In this document: one piece after another, positions 36,129-48,841 of the stretch
Numbering within the stretch: the first letter of the stretch is position 1
Layout of the letters: each line of letters starts with the position of its first letter
From: Pholis gunnellus
Lineage: Eukaryota > Chordata > Actinopteri > Perciformes > Pholidae
DNA: 64,000 nucleotides
Direction of reading: 5' to 3'
NCBI GenBank assembly: GCA_910591455.2
Contig: OU342818.1
Coordinates: 16,674,821 to 16,738,820, forward strand
Position numbers and translations under genes: made by a program
The notes under the pieces: generated by a model
Told to the model about the DNA's origin: nothing
What the model saw: only the letters and a program-made list of their open reading frames with translations
Database searches by the model: none

Positions 36129-38407
36129 GTAGGACAACCAAATTCTCCCTTTCTTCATCATTTTACCAACTTCAATTTTGGCGTGGAACTCCTAATTTAA
36201 GAGATCAACACAGAATTCCACACAAATAATAATTTGTATGTTTTAAATGCATATTGCTCTTTTTTCTCTTATTATTTCCAGTTCAACGAGAATACAAATA
36301 GTTAAGGTTTAGTTATTGCACCAGGTCTCATTTTGATCCACAAATAGAAGACAATATGTATATAGTATTTTTAAAAGTGTGCTTTTTGAGGATGTCCTTA
36401 CATTTGTGTTTCTACGACATTGTTCGAAAACACACAATATATAAATATATCTGATTTTATGCCCAAAACAATTGCAACGTTGGTTTACGCATGAACTCAA
36501 ATCTGCACATTCACACAACCGACACCAAATACTCGCAGATTTTCTAATGCGATGTCAAATGCATGTGTAATGAAATGATCTCGTTCGTTTGATGACCCCA
36601 GTGCTGTTCGTGTCCAGGATCGATGCCACTGAACCGCTTCCAAACTGCTGCTTTATGCATGAATTTAACAAACTCGTGTATTCGAAAGAAAAGATTGGTT
36701 CAAACGGTCAGCCCACAGTTTGAGATTAACAGAGTTTGTGGTTTTTAATGCACGAGCAACAATATTCACGTGCATAAAAAGAGACCAGGCTCAAGTGTCA
36801 CATTTCTGTTATTTTACGCACCAGCTGTAATCTGCGTACAACCGAGGCCAGAGTTTCCTACTAGCCGCATTACTTGAGAGCACTCTTTCTGTAAATGTGC
36901 ACGCTGCAGTAATTTGATTGCTCCAGATATTACAACTGTGTGATGTGTCTCTCCGTCCTACCCGCCGTGCAGGCTACGACAGCCCGGGCTCGGTGCTGAT
37001 CTCTCCGGTCCCGCACCAGATGATGTCCTACATGAACATGGGCAGCCTGTCGCGGACCGAGCTGCAGCTCCTCAACCAGCTGCACTGCCGCAGGAAGCGG
37101 CGGCACCGCACCATCTTCACCGACGAGCAGCTGGAGGCCCTGGAAGGCCTCTTCCAGGAGACGAAGTACCCGGACGTCGGCACCCGGGAGCAGCTGGCCC
37201 GCAAGGTCCACCTCCGGGAGGAGAAGGTCGAGGTCAGAGGCTTCTTATCATTTACAGTCTGAGTTTTGGGTTCAAAACAGGCAGAACAACATTCACCTGC
37301 TCTCAATCTAGAGTTTTGTTTAGTTTAATGTAAAACGAGCAGGGTTATTACAGTAACACAGACATTATTATTAATATCAATATGTTGTGCCTCATTGTAG
37401 TCCGTAACCAATATATTTTATTTATTATACAGGATGTTCTGTGTCGTCTCTCTCCTCAATGTAACGGCCTATTGTGCATCTAAAAAAGGAAAAAGGAGGT
37501 GACGTAATCTAGCTTGCTTTAAATTACTCCGGTTATTTAGCCAATCATGAACATTAGATATTACAATGGTAGATGTGTTTTATTTGTTTGTGTATTTATT
37601 TAATTATTTGTCTGGTTCAACATTGTTCGGTGTGAATAAAAGAATAACAGACATTTACTATAGAAAACCAGGATATACATTAACTAACTTAATAATAATA
37701 ATAAAAGTAAATCTACTACTACTTCTTAATCATTATTTCTGTTATTATTAGTATTAATCGAAGTAACAAAACTCAGCAGAATGTTACGGGTCCGTTATTT
37801 TAAGGCGAAAATAAAAAATTTTTTAGATCACACGTCAGTCTTGTCGCAGGTGACATCATGATATGAATAATATTTTTTACATTACATTAGTCTGTAAATA
37901 GATCAATATATTCTTAATTGAGACATTGACGCACTGTAAATGCCGCTGACGCAAATGTGTAATTTGCGCCTATAATTAAAGTGTGTTGACAGTGAAACAT
38001 TACCGAGAAACGTCCACATATTAAAACAGCACATAATACAGGTAATCAACATACAGCAACACATCGAATACACGTGTTAGGCTTCTGTGGGATAAAGTGG
38101 AACGGCTGTGGGGAAAACGAGAGGCGACTTCTGGTATTCATGTTGAAGGAGACGGAATCACTGAGATAAAGTGTCTGACCGGGAACAACGAGGTTAGAAA
38201 TAAAAGAAGAAAGTCCTTTAGGCTTAGGTGTTAAAACTCTGCTTTTGTATCACGTAGGTTTGGTTCAAAAACAGACGCGCGAAGTGGAGGAGGCAGAAGC
38301 GATCTTCATCAGAGGAATCAGAGAGCTCTCAGAAATGGAACAAAACGACCAAAACGTCCGCGGAGAAAACCCAGGAGGCTAAAAGCGAGGTGGACTCGGA
38401 CAGCTGA
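35813..38407 (+). CDS. gsc: Goosecoid homeobox transcription factor (3 coding exons)
   Basis: The coding sequence joins 35813-36128, 36973-37232 and 38258-38407: 726 nt, 241 residues plus TGA, the usual length for vertebrate Goosecoid. Residues 6-14 (FSIDSILSG) form the eh1/GEH motif, which in this family recruits Groucho/TLE co-repressors. The homeodomain spans residues 147-206, with WFKNRR in helix 3. Lysine at homeodomain position 50 gives bicoid-class specificity for TAATCC-type sites. The C-terminal tail is Ser/Glu/Lys-rich and acidic at its end (EVDSDS). Family knowledge: a nuclear repressor active in the embryonic organizer and prechordal mesoderm, and later in craniofacial tissue. The ATG at 35813 was chosen because the family's MPAGMFSID start follows it and G is at -3; the GTG just upstream (35810) is not needed. 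Introns are GT-AG, of 844 and 1025 bp. No frameshift or missing key residue is seen. A gsc paralogue (gsc2 type) is less likely because the N-terminus is typical Gsc. Confidence 0.97.
36129..36972 (+). other. gsc: gsc intron 1
   Basis: 844-bp phase-1 intron with GTAGGA donor and CCGTGCAG acceptor. It is AT-rich, with no repeat, RNA gene or other coding sequence recognised inside. Confidence 0.9.
36973..37232 (+). CDS. gsc: gsc coding exon 2
   Basis: The acceptor GTGCAG ends at 36972. Codon 106 (Gly) is completed across the junction and reading continues YDSPGSVLISPVPHQMM. The exon carries homeodomain positions 1-46 (residues 147-192) and ends in GAG with donor GTCAGA at 37233, phase 0. Open reading continues a few codons into the intron (to 37262), but the splice is required to rejoin the homeodomain. 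Confidence 0.95.
37233..38257 (+). other. gsc: gsc intron 2 (within the homeobox)
   Basis: 1025-bp phase-0 intron between homeodomain residues 46 and 47, the position typical of paired-like homeobox genes. The donor is GTCAGA and the acceptor TATCACGTAG. It is AT-rich with short TAATAATA runs and no other gene recognised. Confidence 0.9.
38258..38407 (+). CDS. gsc: gsc coding exon 3
   Basis: The acceptor CACGTAG ends at 38257. The exon opens with VWFKNRRAKWRRQKR, which is homeodomain positions 47 onward and the recognition helix with K50. A Ser/Glu stretch and a Lys/Thr-rich tail follow, ending ...EVDSDS and TGA at 38405-38407. It is short and has no ATG near its start, so it is easily missed by simple ORF calling. 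Confidence 0.95.
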   Translation, partial: VWFKNRRAKWRRQKRSSSEESESSQKWNKTTKTSAEKTQEAKSEVDSDS

Positions 38408-38656
38408 TAATACCGCGGACACGTGTGCGCGCGCGTGTGTGTACCGATAGCGGGAGGTGGCGTGGACTCGACGGCATGCTGGTGGTGGTGTGATGAAACG
38501 TGTTGCCATGTTGCACAGTTGTACATAATCTACATTTGTATTATTGACTCGGTGTCCGCTATTTATATTTAATTTAAGTTGTTGTGACGTCACGCACGCC
38601 ACAGGGAGGACTGACTGACGTGTCTGAATATATCGTAATGTTATATGTTTCTGGAT

Positions 38657-38662
38657 ATTAAA
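38657..38662 (+). terminator. gsc: Candidate gsc polyadenylation signal
   Basis: ATTAAA, 250 bp after the stop codon, is the first plausible poly(A) hexamer in the + strand 3' flank and is followed by a T/G-rich stretch. AATAAA-like alternatives further down were not preferred. This is motif evidence only. Confidence 0.35.
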
Positions 38663-39947
38663 TGTTGTAGCTCTGGTTGTAACAGTATTCATAGCGCAGC
38701 ATCACCTCAGAGCTGTTTGTGTTTTTCTTTTTCATTTTGCAAAAATAAGTAAATTCTACGTAAAAGGACAACGAATATTCATTAAAATATCAATGAAACA
38801 CCAGCAACACGTTTTGTTTTGTTTCTTGGATTGATTATGGGCTGTTTGTTTAACACTCTGACACATTCCACTTTCTTGAACAAGAGGGACACATTAAAAG
38901 TCATATATGCTAACAGTGAATTTAAATTATATCAGATTGACGTCACCGAAAATAAATGCATGCTAACAAAGATATCGCTGCCGCGACTGAATGCTGCGCG
39001 CTATATACAGTATATACACAGTATTATATTCAGTATATACACTGTATTATATACAGTATATATTGCCTTACATTAGTAAACCCAGCTCGGTCATGGTTTC
39101 CATTTTTGTTTTTATAAATAGAAAGTATATAACAAAATATTTTGCTTATTTTACATAGACTATATGACTTTTTTTTTAAAGAATAATTTCTGAATCTCTT
39201 CGTTATTTTTGTCACAAATATGCAATGATGATTGTTGGCAAATGTGTATGTTGATGCCGTCCAATGACAAGTCTCTGTTTGATCCTCTGATCTATAATAA
39301 TAGACGATAATATGCGGTCGCTAGTTCAGCCGTAGAATGTGTGAGTGTGTGTGTGTGAATGTGCGCGCGCGTGCTTCATGAACTATGACTGGGACCCTTA
39401 ACTACCTCACGCCATTGGTCAGGGCAGAGTCAAAAGCTCATACATGAAGTAAATCAAAGGGGAAACTACACGAGGCAGCGCGTGGGGTGCACGTGACCGA
39501 GAAGTGTGGAGAAGAAGTGGACAGCGACGGACGAAGAGGGAACGAGAGGAAGGAGAGCGAGAGAGCAGGTGAAGCAGGCCATGCATGCACAACGACAGAT
39601 GTGTCCACAACATGCTTATTGTTTGAAAAACGATTCTTTGCTTTAAATAAGTAATAATGGCATCTAAACATAATCATGCTCTGTAAAGCAGCATTACATA
39701 ATAGAAAATAAAGAGGTGTCAGTTATACTCAGAGCAGCTTCATGATGACACCAGCTGGAGCTCTGAGCTCTGCTGCAAAACAAACACCCCAGAAAGTGCT
39801 GAAAAATGATATTCAGGAGTTATTATTCGTCAGAATTATGGAATGCATTTAGTTAACTCTTGAATTTAGGACTCGAAACAGCTGTTTTTGAACTATTTTG
39901 GAGGTTTTCTGAAGCAGTTCTTGTGCATAGCAGTATGGTCTAATCAA
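38663..39947. other. 3' flank of gsc
   Basis: No gene. Imperfect ATATACAGTAT tandem words lie at 39000-39064. Short minus-strand frames at 39419-39677 have no domain. Confidence 0.45.
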
Positions 39948-39949
39948 TA

Positions 39950-40548
39950 CACTCAGCGGCCACTTTATTAGGTACAGAGTGGAGTCCAACACAGATGTCA
40001 TGAAGTCCACCTCTATGATGCCTGTCTTCAGTTCTTGTTGACGCTGTCATTGATTAATAGCATTCGAGCTCATAGACCTCATGTTTGTAAATGAGGAGGG
40101 AAAAAAATAGAAACACATGACTTAGATAATAACTGTAAAACCTGTCATGTCATTGAATTGACATATTTCCAACAATGTTAACTAAATTCTATGATGCCCA
40201 TGTCTATAATGCGCTATTATCAAAATTATAATCGGTTATAATCTGTTTATATCACTATTTGATTATAATTATAGGCATTTATGAACATTCATATTGCTTT
40301 ATAACAATAATCATAACACAGTACAAAGCATTTTATAATGACATACGGTCAAATATCATAATACTTCATATTTTCTGGTCACTCGCTGACCTTTTTCTTT
40401 GCTGGGATCATAATTTATTTTATTATAATTCACATAGTTGTAATAAAGTGAACATAATAAACTCTGTAAAGGTAGAATTTATGGCAGAGCTCTTGTCTTG
40501 TATTGCAATCGATGGTACATGTGTACCTAATAAAGTGGACACTGAGCG
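39950..40548. mobile_element. TA-flanked non-autonomous DNA transposon (CACTCAGCGGCCAC family)
   Basis: The termini CACTCAGCGGCCACTTTATT... (39950-39974) and its imperfect reverse complement (40524-40548) pair with three mismatches over about 25 bp. TA lies on each side (39948-39949, 40549-40550). The 599-bp interior is AT-rich with no transposase. This terminus is common in fish genomes and, with TA duplication, fits a Tc1/mariner-type MITE. Confidence 0.75.
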
Positions 40549-40550
40549 TA

Positions 40551-41691
40551 CCTCACTGGCACAAAGAGTAAACAGAACAACAATATGTCAGTGTGGAGCC
40601 TGGACTGGAACCACTGGATGTTAGGTGTGGGGCTTTCAAAGGGAGCTGCTGACTTTGACTTTCTAATTGAAAAAAAGAGACGAGTTCACATCAGAGTATC
40701 AAGGGGAAGTCAAAATAAGTCACTTAGCCATCATTTCAGATAAGAGCCACAGCTACTGAATCATTGTTAACTGGAGGGTAGTTCCATTCTACAATTTAGA
40801 ATAATTAACGTTTATTAAAACTTGGGTATTTTATAGGCTGATTTCAGTATTTTTAGATCCAAAATAGCAAAAACAAAAAGAAAATCCTAAAAGTCTTTTT
40901 TTTCAACTGACAGTGTGGAGAAGGCACTGAGAGCACTGAGCACTCAGACCATCACATTGAGAAACAGAAAATACAGCTAACTAGATAAATAAAATAAGAC
41001 AAATCCTATTAATGAGAAAATATATTTCCTTGTTCTGGTCAGAAATGTGTGCTGGGCGGAGGCTTGTGTTTGGGGGACTTGGACTCATCACAGTTCTAGA
41101 GCCCTGCAACTATAGTGATTATTTCCAATCAATTGCTCTATAACAAGTCCAAAGTAATAAGGACGAATGTGCGTCGAATACGTCCACAAACTGCGTATTT
41201 AATCTGATAAATTACAATTAAAAGCAGCAGATCATCACGGTGGAAAAGCTGTTATCATGGGCGAACAGATTAATTGGACTTGAAGGTTTTTTGCTCTCGT
41301 CACCATTTAACAAAGTCATTTGGTCTTCATACTTTCAAAATTTGTCTTTTTTTACACTGTAATAATCCAGAAGCATCTGCCGAGTCTTTAACCCCCGCTG
41401 TGCAACATAAAAAAGCACTTTACCACCTCTCACCGGAACATGAAATGGGATAATATATGTGACGTAATGGCTTCGTTCCTGTATTATTGTGGTTGATAAA
41501 AGCAGAAATGTTATGCTCAGAGATATTAAATCAGCATGAACTGAAATAAACCATATTCAGAATATTATTCATTCCTGCTTTCTGTTCCTCAAACAACCTC
41601 TGCCAGTTTTAAAAAGCACGAGCTTTACAATGTTTGCAGTGAAGTTACTAGTGGCCGTTACGATGGGCCCCAGTGCACCGTGGCTATGAAG

Positions 41692-41693
<2 letters not shown>
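40551..41693. other. Intergenic spacer
   Basis: No gene or repeat recognised. Confidence 0.45.

Positions 41694-41753
<60 letters not shown>
41694..41753. repeat. (CA)30 microsatellite
   Basis: Uninterrupted 60-bp CA tract. Confidence 0.96.
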
Positions 41754-41755
<2 letters not shown>

Positions 41756-44457
41756 ATCGTATCGCCACATGACCAAATAGACTTGAGATTGGACAGTACC
41801 AACATACAATGTACCCATCAATCATCATTACTTATCTGTAGATGAAAAAAAAAAAAAGATTCATTTAATTGAATAGATTTTTTAAATAGTTTATGTAGAA
41901 TAAACATTTTGTTCTCACTACTGACTATTTTATCAAAAAAAAGAAAACCACAATGCCGATGGTTTTGCCTTTTCCAGGGAATATATATCAAATAGCACCT
42001 TATTTCCTTTAATGTGACGTCCTCTTTGACGTTGAGTGTACTACTAAAATGTATCACAATGCTTCTCACGTGCCTGTGTTTTCCAATCAACACTTTGTTG
42101 GGGTGTCCGCTCTCTTCATGGGCCCCCCTCACCCCATGGGCCCCTGTAAAGTCTATGTCTGCTCCTGGAAGCTGCTATATAGCCGATAGTGAACAGATAT
42201 TCAGATTATATGTTTTATTTCCACAGGCCAAAACAAATGAAAATGTTTCAATATTTCCTCTCGTGTGTTATTTTTGTCAGCAGAAAAACAGCATTCAGAG
42301 GATCATGTGAAATTACAATAAACTTTCAGTATTTGTTTCGCCACACTTCAAATCAAACCAAAGTCTTTATTTTCTACAGTGGTTGGTGTCAAATCAAACA
42401 GCAGGCGACAGTGGCTGCCTTTGTCACCATGCTATAAAATAACATGACGGTTAAATACCGATTTCTATTCTAATTCTCAAGGTGGAGTTTCAGCTCACAG
42501 CAGAGGTCCAAATAACATTCATTATTACTGGATTATTACTACATAGTAAACAAAAGCAGACTTAACATTACAGACGAATAAAACACAAAATCCCCAAATA
42601 TGACAGAATGCTGTCTGATTATTTCCATAAAGAGTAAGATGTTGCCATAACAACAAAAGGAACAAAGTCGGAACTAATTATCAGAGGTCATTATCAACAG
42701 TGTTTGGCACAGGGTTCATCCTCTCACAAAGCTGCAGGACAGGTTCCATCCAATAATCATCTCAGCAAATGTGGAAAACAGTCTTGTTAATTGACTCTGT
42801 AATTGAACATTTCTTGACTTAAATCATAATTTGATGCATGATTTTATTCCGCAATGATCTCGCACATCTTTTCGTGTTAACCCCTTCAGACCTGAGTTTA
42901 TTTCTTTTTTCTTATATTACTTTTTCCAGTTTTTTCTTCCCCTTCACCCATGAAGAGAACAGGTGAAATGACTGAGACACTACAGTGGATTTTAGACTTT
43001 ATTGCACACACTGCAGTTGTTACCCGAACACATTGATAGGACAACAATGTCTTGTTTCTACATTCTTGTTATTCTAAATGAACACAACTGTGAAGAGATA
43101 AGTTCTTTTAGCAGTTCCATTTATAAACATTTCTGTTTTATTTCTGCTTTTGTTGGAAGACTAATCCTCCAACAACTCACAGAGCAAATATTTAGGTCAC
43201 AAAAGACATCAGGTCGCACCGTAATACTCATGTGGGTTCAAAGCTTGAGTGATTGAATCTGGAGGCTTCTCGAAAGCATTTTAACATAAAAAAGGTTTTT
43301 GTTTGCTGCTTTCACACCACATGTCATGGTCTTCCTCAGAAAGTAGAGTTTGCAAGGCTGGCATGGAGAAAGCTTAGCTGTCCCCCCGTTGCGTACGCAT
43401 GGGACTTCATGGTGGTATCACTTTCCAAGTTTTACTGATTTTCTAACTAATGGCTTTATTAATGGATAATAAATGATTTGCCAATGCTTTATAGATCAGT
43501 TATAAGACATAATAAAAGACACATTTAAGCTACCAGGCTGTGAAAAACCTTAACTACTTTAAATCATCCTCCACCATGACACTATTATATCAGGCTATAT
43601 TATATTAATGATAAATATTCAAGCATTCTTCGAGTCTGCATGTCAATATGTTGTTGATAAATTCAATGAGCTAAAAAGTTTCTAAATTGCTAAAACTTCT
43701 CATTTCTCATGCTGGAGGAAAATAAACACCAGCTAAAGGGATAGTTCACAACCTGACAACCTTACAGGGCGGCTCCATTAGTATCATTAGTATCATTAGT
43801 ATCATTCTTTATGGGTCACATCTTAACGATTTAGCTACGGGGTGAGATAAAAGGCCGAAGGTATTTGACTGACCCCTTTGAGGGACACTAATCCCTTAAG
43901 GATGGTCGGACTACTGACGGAGTTACCACTGTGTTAGGTGCGAGTCTGCCCCTCATCTTCTTTCCCTGGGGCAGGACCCGGGAAAGACCCGGGACTTAAG
44001 GTCACTCACCTTAAGTCCCAGACACTTACAAATGGTAAGGCTGAGGTTTTATTAAAGTTTTTTTTTTCACATCAGTCACTTACACCAATTTAAACTCAAT
44101 GAAACATTCTCAGTGTTCAAAAACTAATACTAGCAGTTCTGATTTAACAGGCTTTCCTCCTTATATGTTTTAGCGGGTATACTTTTATGCTTTCATACTT
44201 TTCTACAATCTTCCAACAGTGTCTATCTTGTGATTGACAGGTTGCTACCACGTCATCGCTACCACGGCGTTGTTCAGCGTTTCATTGTACTAAAAGACAC
44301 GCTAATACACCGGCTGTTAATTTGATCCGTAAGACATTTTGTTTTAAGCCTGTTTTTTGCTAAATTAGCATCCCACTTTATATCACAGTTATGAATCACA
44401 GATAGCCAAGGCAGCTAGTTAGCTGGTCAATTATTACTAGCATTTGCTATGCTGTAT
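41754..44457. other. Intergenic spacer, no gene recognised
   Basis: Short frames only (for example 41818-42132 -, 42014-42310 +). A GTATCATTA triplication lies at about 43780-43806 and a perfect hairpin at 43991-44019. A CCCCTTCAGACCTGAG phrase at 42881 resembles the start of the 16.0-kb repeat, but too little is present to call. Confidence 0.45.
43991..44019. repeat. Perfect 12-bp inverted repeat, 5-nt loop
   Basis: GGGACTTAAGGT (43991-44002), loop CACTC, ACCTTAAGTCCC (44008-44019). Directly preceded by GACCCGGGAAAGACCCGGGA, so the locus is locally repetitive. Confidence 0.9.
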
Positions 44458-44590
44458 CTGGCCTCGCTGGTCATTGCTCATCACCAAATGTCCAAATATG
44501 GGGCCTTCTGGCTCCAAGAAACACAAGACGGCAATGGCCACAACAACGTCAAGGTGACTAAGTCCACTTCTTATATACAGTCTGTGGCTG
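44458..44590 (+). repeat. Dispersed teleost repeat, CAAACCAATGGGTGAC family (degraded copy 2)
   Basis: Keeps CAAGACGGCAATGGCCACAA, GTGACTAAGTCCACTTCT, and ATATACAGTCTGTGG in the same order as the 19.1-kb copy, but has lost the middle block. Confidence 0.5.
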
Positions 44591-47500
44591 AAAGCAACAC
44601 ACATTTGATGCTCATTACGACTGACGCAACAGTCAGATAAGTCATATTATCAGATGCTAAAATACAAAAGGTATCATATTGGTACAGAAATATAAAATAA
44701 GCATTTGAAGCTGTAAGCTGATATAGAGCAATAGGGAGACAGTCTGTCAGACAATTTAAAGGTGAACTGGAACACAAATACCCAGATTTCTTTATTTTAT
44801 TATGGCTAATATGCTAATTTGATATTTTGCATTGCAACATTTATTCCAGTATTCTAATCAAAGAAAACCAATGTATCTCCCCAAAACAGAACACCAAAAC
44901 GTAAGTACACAAACACTAGATACGGACAACCACAGTGTTCATTTTATTATTTGCACACATTGGAATATTGAAATATTGCTGCAAATCAGTGGTGGAAGCA
45001 GTATCCAGTGCTAAAACCACAGTGGTAAAATACTGACTCAATTAAAATGATGTAAGTGTTATTAGTGTAAGAATGAAATTGTGTGATGTAAACATAATTA
45101 CGTAAACACAGGTTCATATATGTAATATCTATAGTTATGTTAAGTGATGATCAGATATGACCACTAGTCAGCGCTGTGATGTGATGGGAGAGAGTGGTTT
45201 GACTTTGTCCTCTTGACTAAAGTTATGAGGAAAAGCCAGAACGTGTTGGACTGATTCGTTCCGTATCATACGCCCACAATTACATTAGCAAAAAGTACTT
45301 AAAGGGAAAGTATTGATTGTGCAGTAAAATGTTCCCTCTCAGTGTTGAACTATTATACATGGTATTTCTGGATTTATTATGTGCATTTGCCTCAGAGATG
45401 TAGTGCAGTAGAAGTATAGAAAAATAGAAATGTTTTAATTATTTTATTTATTTACTTCATTAGCAATGAAACACATTTAAACCATGTTGTGTTTATTAGT
45501 CTGATTAAATGACTTTCGTGTCATACTAGTTGATGGAAACTCACAGGGATCCACATAAAATGAACATAACATCTGCAAGAAAACGTTTATTCACTGGTCA
45601 TTTGCAGCAGTTCAGAGAAATATGTTTTGGCTGTCGAGATTACGTTTGCTACCAATATAATGAGGAAACCGCATCCGTCTACGACATTAGAGTATGTGTT
45701 TGCTGATCCCAGAAATGGCCCTGGAGTAAAACAGCAGATATTGATCAATCTATCAAGGTTCACGCGTTAATTAATCTTAAATCGGCCGCAATACTTTCTC
45801 CTCATTATGCTCGGGTCAGGAGGAGAGCGAGGTAACGGCAGCCTTCTGAGGTGACTTTTAAAGAAACAGATTAGAGCTGGGGCCAGATCAGGCTCTCTGA
45901 CATTTGGCACCAACACAAAACCCTGAAAACACACCATCCCTATTAATGCCTTGTATGCACAGCGGTGATTTATTAAGTGCTTCACTGCACAGTACCAGTG
46001 AGATCCACAAAGCCCACAGCCAGAGTCATTAATCTCTTTTTCAGCAGCAGCAATTTTCTATTTCACAAATTTAATGCAACGTTTTTTTTTTTGTTTCTTT
46101 TTCAAAAAAACATTATTTCTTTGACCTTTTTATACACAGTTCCCAGCACTTGGAAAAACAAAGGTGGAGTCCATGAAAAATTAGGTATTGAGTTCACTTT
46201 TAGAGTAGATAAATCTTTGCTCCATTTGCAAGCAGTTTGAAAGAAAAGAAGTCATTTTTAATTTTTTTTTCTTTTTTCTGTGGGCGAGCTGCTCTTACGT
46301 AAGCCCAGCCGACAGTGCAGAGGCCTAATTTATTTACTCTTTTCTGCCATACACCTCCACATCTTACAGTATCAGGGCTGTGTGTGTGTGTGTGTGTGTG
46401 TGTGTGCACGGTGGGCGGGTGTAAGCCTCTGAATGATGCTGTTAGTGTTCGGGGGTCTGGAGAGTTTTAGCAGTCATGGATTTGGTGGCTGGACTGACAG
46501 CTCTTGGGTGGATTCCCTGCTCTAAAGATAGACAGGGGTGTTGGCTGCTCTGTGGTCCACATCCAGAGACATTTCAGAAAACGGTCTCCCTCATCGCGGC
46601 CGGCTCTCCGTCATAAACGAAAGCTAAGACAAATAACGCATATTTTTACAAATGTAAACTTCCTCCTATGTTATTACCATACTTCCCCGGGATGACGTGC
46701 GGTTTGGAGTGTGTTCTTGTTTTCGTCCACGACTATCTTTTTTGGCCCCTGGGTCTTTCCAGAGAGCCTGAGCCGTGAGGCCGCATTAGGGGCTGGATGG
46801 ATACACCAATATGCATAAAAGCAGCCGTACAAATACACGCTGCTACCACAGCCATTTAAATACCCAACATGTGGCTGCAGTATATGGAGCTGCCTGCTAA
46901 CTCCCTCACCACCTCTGGCATCACTTCCAGAGAGATTTATGGAATTAAAAGTGTTTTGTGATTTATGACTATTTTACAAAGGACTTTGCAAATTTATGTT
47001 AAACTTAATCTAAACTTTATTTTGAACTTTGATCTTCATCAACATGTTTCATCAGTTTACCCCAAAACCTCGTTATAAGATACGTCCATCTTTTCTCTTT
47101 TACGTTAAACATGAGCACAAAGACAAACTGTCTCCCGTTTGTCACAAATCATTGATTATCATCTCAAGTGCAAGATTACATCATAAAGGACAAAGTTATA
47201 TCACGTGACATTCACAACCTTTTTCTCAGCAATAATACACAGTCTTCAATTCAATGTGCCAGTACCCTAAGGTGGCTAATGTTAGCTAATACCAGCTAAC
47301 TTTAGAAAGCACCCTGATCTCACCACGACCTCTCAACAGCGCATTAGGTGGTGGTGGTGGCACGTAATGTGTAAAAATGCGATTGAAAATATTTGTCGTG
47401 ACTTCTTACCAGGTTCAAGAGAAATAGCTTTTAATCAAAATCCGTGTAGAACTTTGTATGAAACTTTGTATGTGCCAAAAGTCATCAATGATTTTTTTTA

Positions 47501-47611
47501 ATTATGTAGGCTAAATAAGAAGTTAGTAAACAAACTTTTAACCCAAACCACTAATGTTTCCTTTCCTAAACCTAACCAACTAGTGACATTGTTTCCGTAT
47601 GTAATGCCATG
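44591..47611. other. Intergenic spacer with a candidate conserved segment
   Basis: 45590-45960 is non-repetitive, moderately GC-balanced and contains homeodomain-type words (GTTAATTAATCTTAA near 45766), so it could be a non-coding element. A (TG)14 run lies at 46379-46406. No gene recognised. Confidence 0.35.
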
Positions 47612-47838
47612 TTAAAGGACCAGTGTGTAGGATCTGGTGGCATCTTGTGAACACCCTTCTGCTCACCCCTCCCTTTCCAAGTGTGTCGGAGAACTACGGT
47701 GGCCTTCAGGTAAGGTAAAAATGTTAAAAGGCCCCACTCTGGGGCCAGAGTTTGGTTTGTCCCATCTGGGCTACTGTAGAAACATGGCAGTGCAAAATGG
47801 AGGACTCCATGAAGAGGACGGAAGACCATAGGGGCCTT
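47612..47838 (-). repeat. TTAA-type MITE-like repeat, truncated copy 1 (inverted)
   Basis: Starts TTAAAGGACCAGTGTGTAGGA and contains CTGGGCTACTGTAGAAACAT, the reverse complement of the conserved block in copies 2 and 3. The far end is missing. The ORFs across it (47572-47829 -, 47637-47831 +) are repeat-derived. Confidence 0.7.
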
Positions 47839-48841
47839 TATTGACTTTATTCATACCTGCCCTTTATGATCTAAACTAATGCTCATTCACAAACTCTCAC
47901 ACACCTATTGTGCAATTACATTATCATCTTTACATTATTAATCCCCTATGGGCTGCTGTACACTAATGATGATGTAAAGAAACTAACTCAAGAGAACATT
48001 TTAGAAATTGTTAAGGGAAGTCGAAGTGAAGTTATCGTGTGATTACTTCTTGTAGCCACAGTGACCACTGTTTAGCAAAAGGTATAGTCTTGATTTGCAT
48101 AATAATTCTGGAGTGCCCCTCAGCTCTATTGAGCCTTTATGCATATTTTAGCTCACTGTTTTGGTATAATATGTCAGTGACCCCCCACAAAAAAATGTCA
48201 CTCATTAGTTTACTCAAACCAATAAGAGATGAGATGAATCTCACTCAATTGTCCTTCCTGGCTCCCCTTACAGTCAGGGTGGGTGTGAGGATAATAAAAA
48301 CGGGTATATATTCATCTCACATGGTGACTCACTTTAGTTGATAACCTATTGGCTATAGAATTAATCTGCAGATGCTCCTGTTAGAAATGGGACCAAGCGT
48401 TCCGATGGTCTTCAGTTTTTGAGCCACAACAAGATGTGGCCTGCAACAGACGAGGTACGTTTTGTTTTTAGCCTCGACGACTGCTAGAAATCTCTTTTGC
48501 TGCTGAAGCCGTTGTTGTTCACGTACGTTTGGTCACTCCTCACTTAAGATGAGTGAGGATTTAGCAGGCAATAAAGGTACAAAACAGTCAATAAACTATT
48601 TTTCAAAAAGCCTGAATCACCCCAGTTCAGAGAGACCTTTTGCATAAAGTCATGATTATGCACAACAAACATTAGTCTGAAGGGTCCAGTGGTATGCAAG
48701 ATTAGCTGCGGACAGACAGACAGACACACGTCTGAACACATGATCTTCCCACAGGTTTAAGCTTTGTCTTCTCTTTCTTTCCTCTTTAAATGTTGTTCAA
48801 TCAACATTTATCTTTTTGCCTTTAGATTTATCTATGTGAAT
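47839..48841. other. Intergenic spacer
   Basis: No gene or repeat recognised; the short frame at 48039-48341 has no domain. Confidence 0.45.

Noticed and set aside
36918..36972. Upstream ATG giving an alternative N-terminus for gsc exon 2
   Set aside because: The extension reads intron 1 sequence including the splice acceptor. The spliced exon 1 to exon 2 junction restores the known Gsc protein.
47572..47831. ORFs of 64-85 codons on both strands
   Set aside because: They lie within copy 1 of the TTAA-type repeat.
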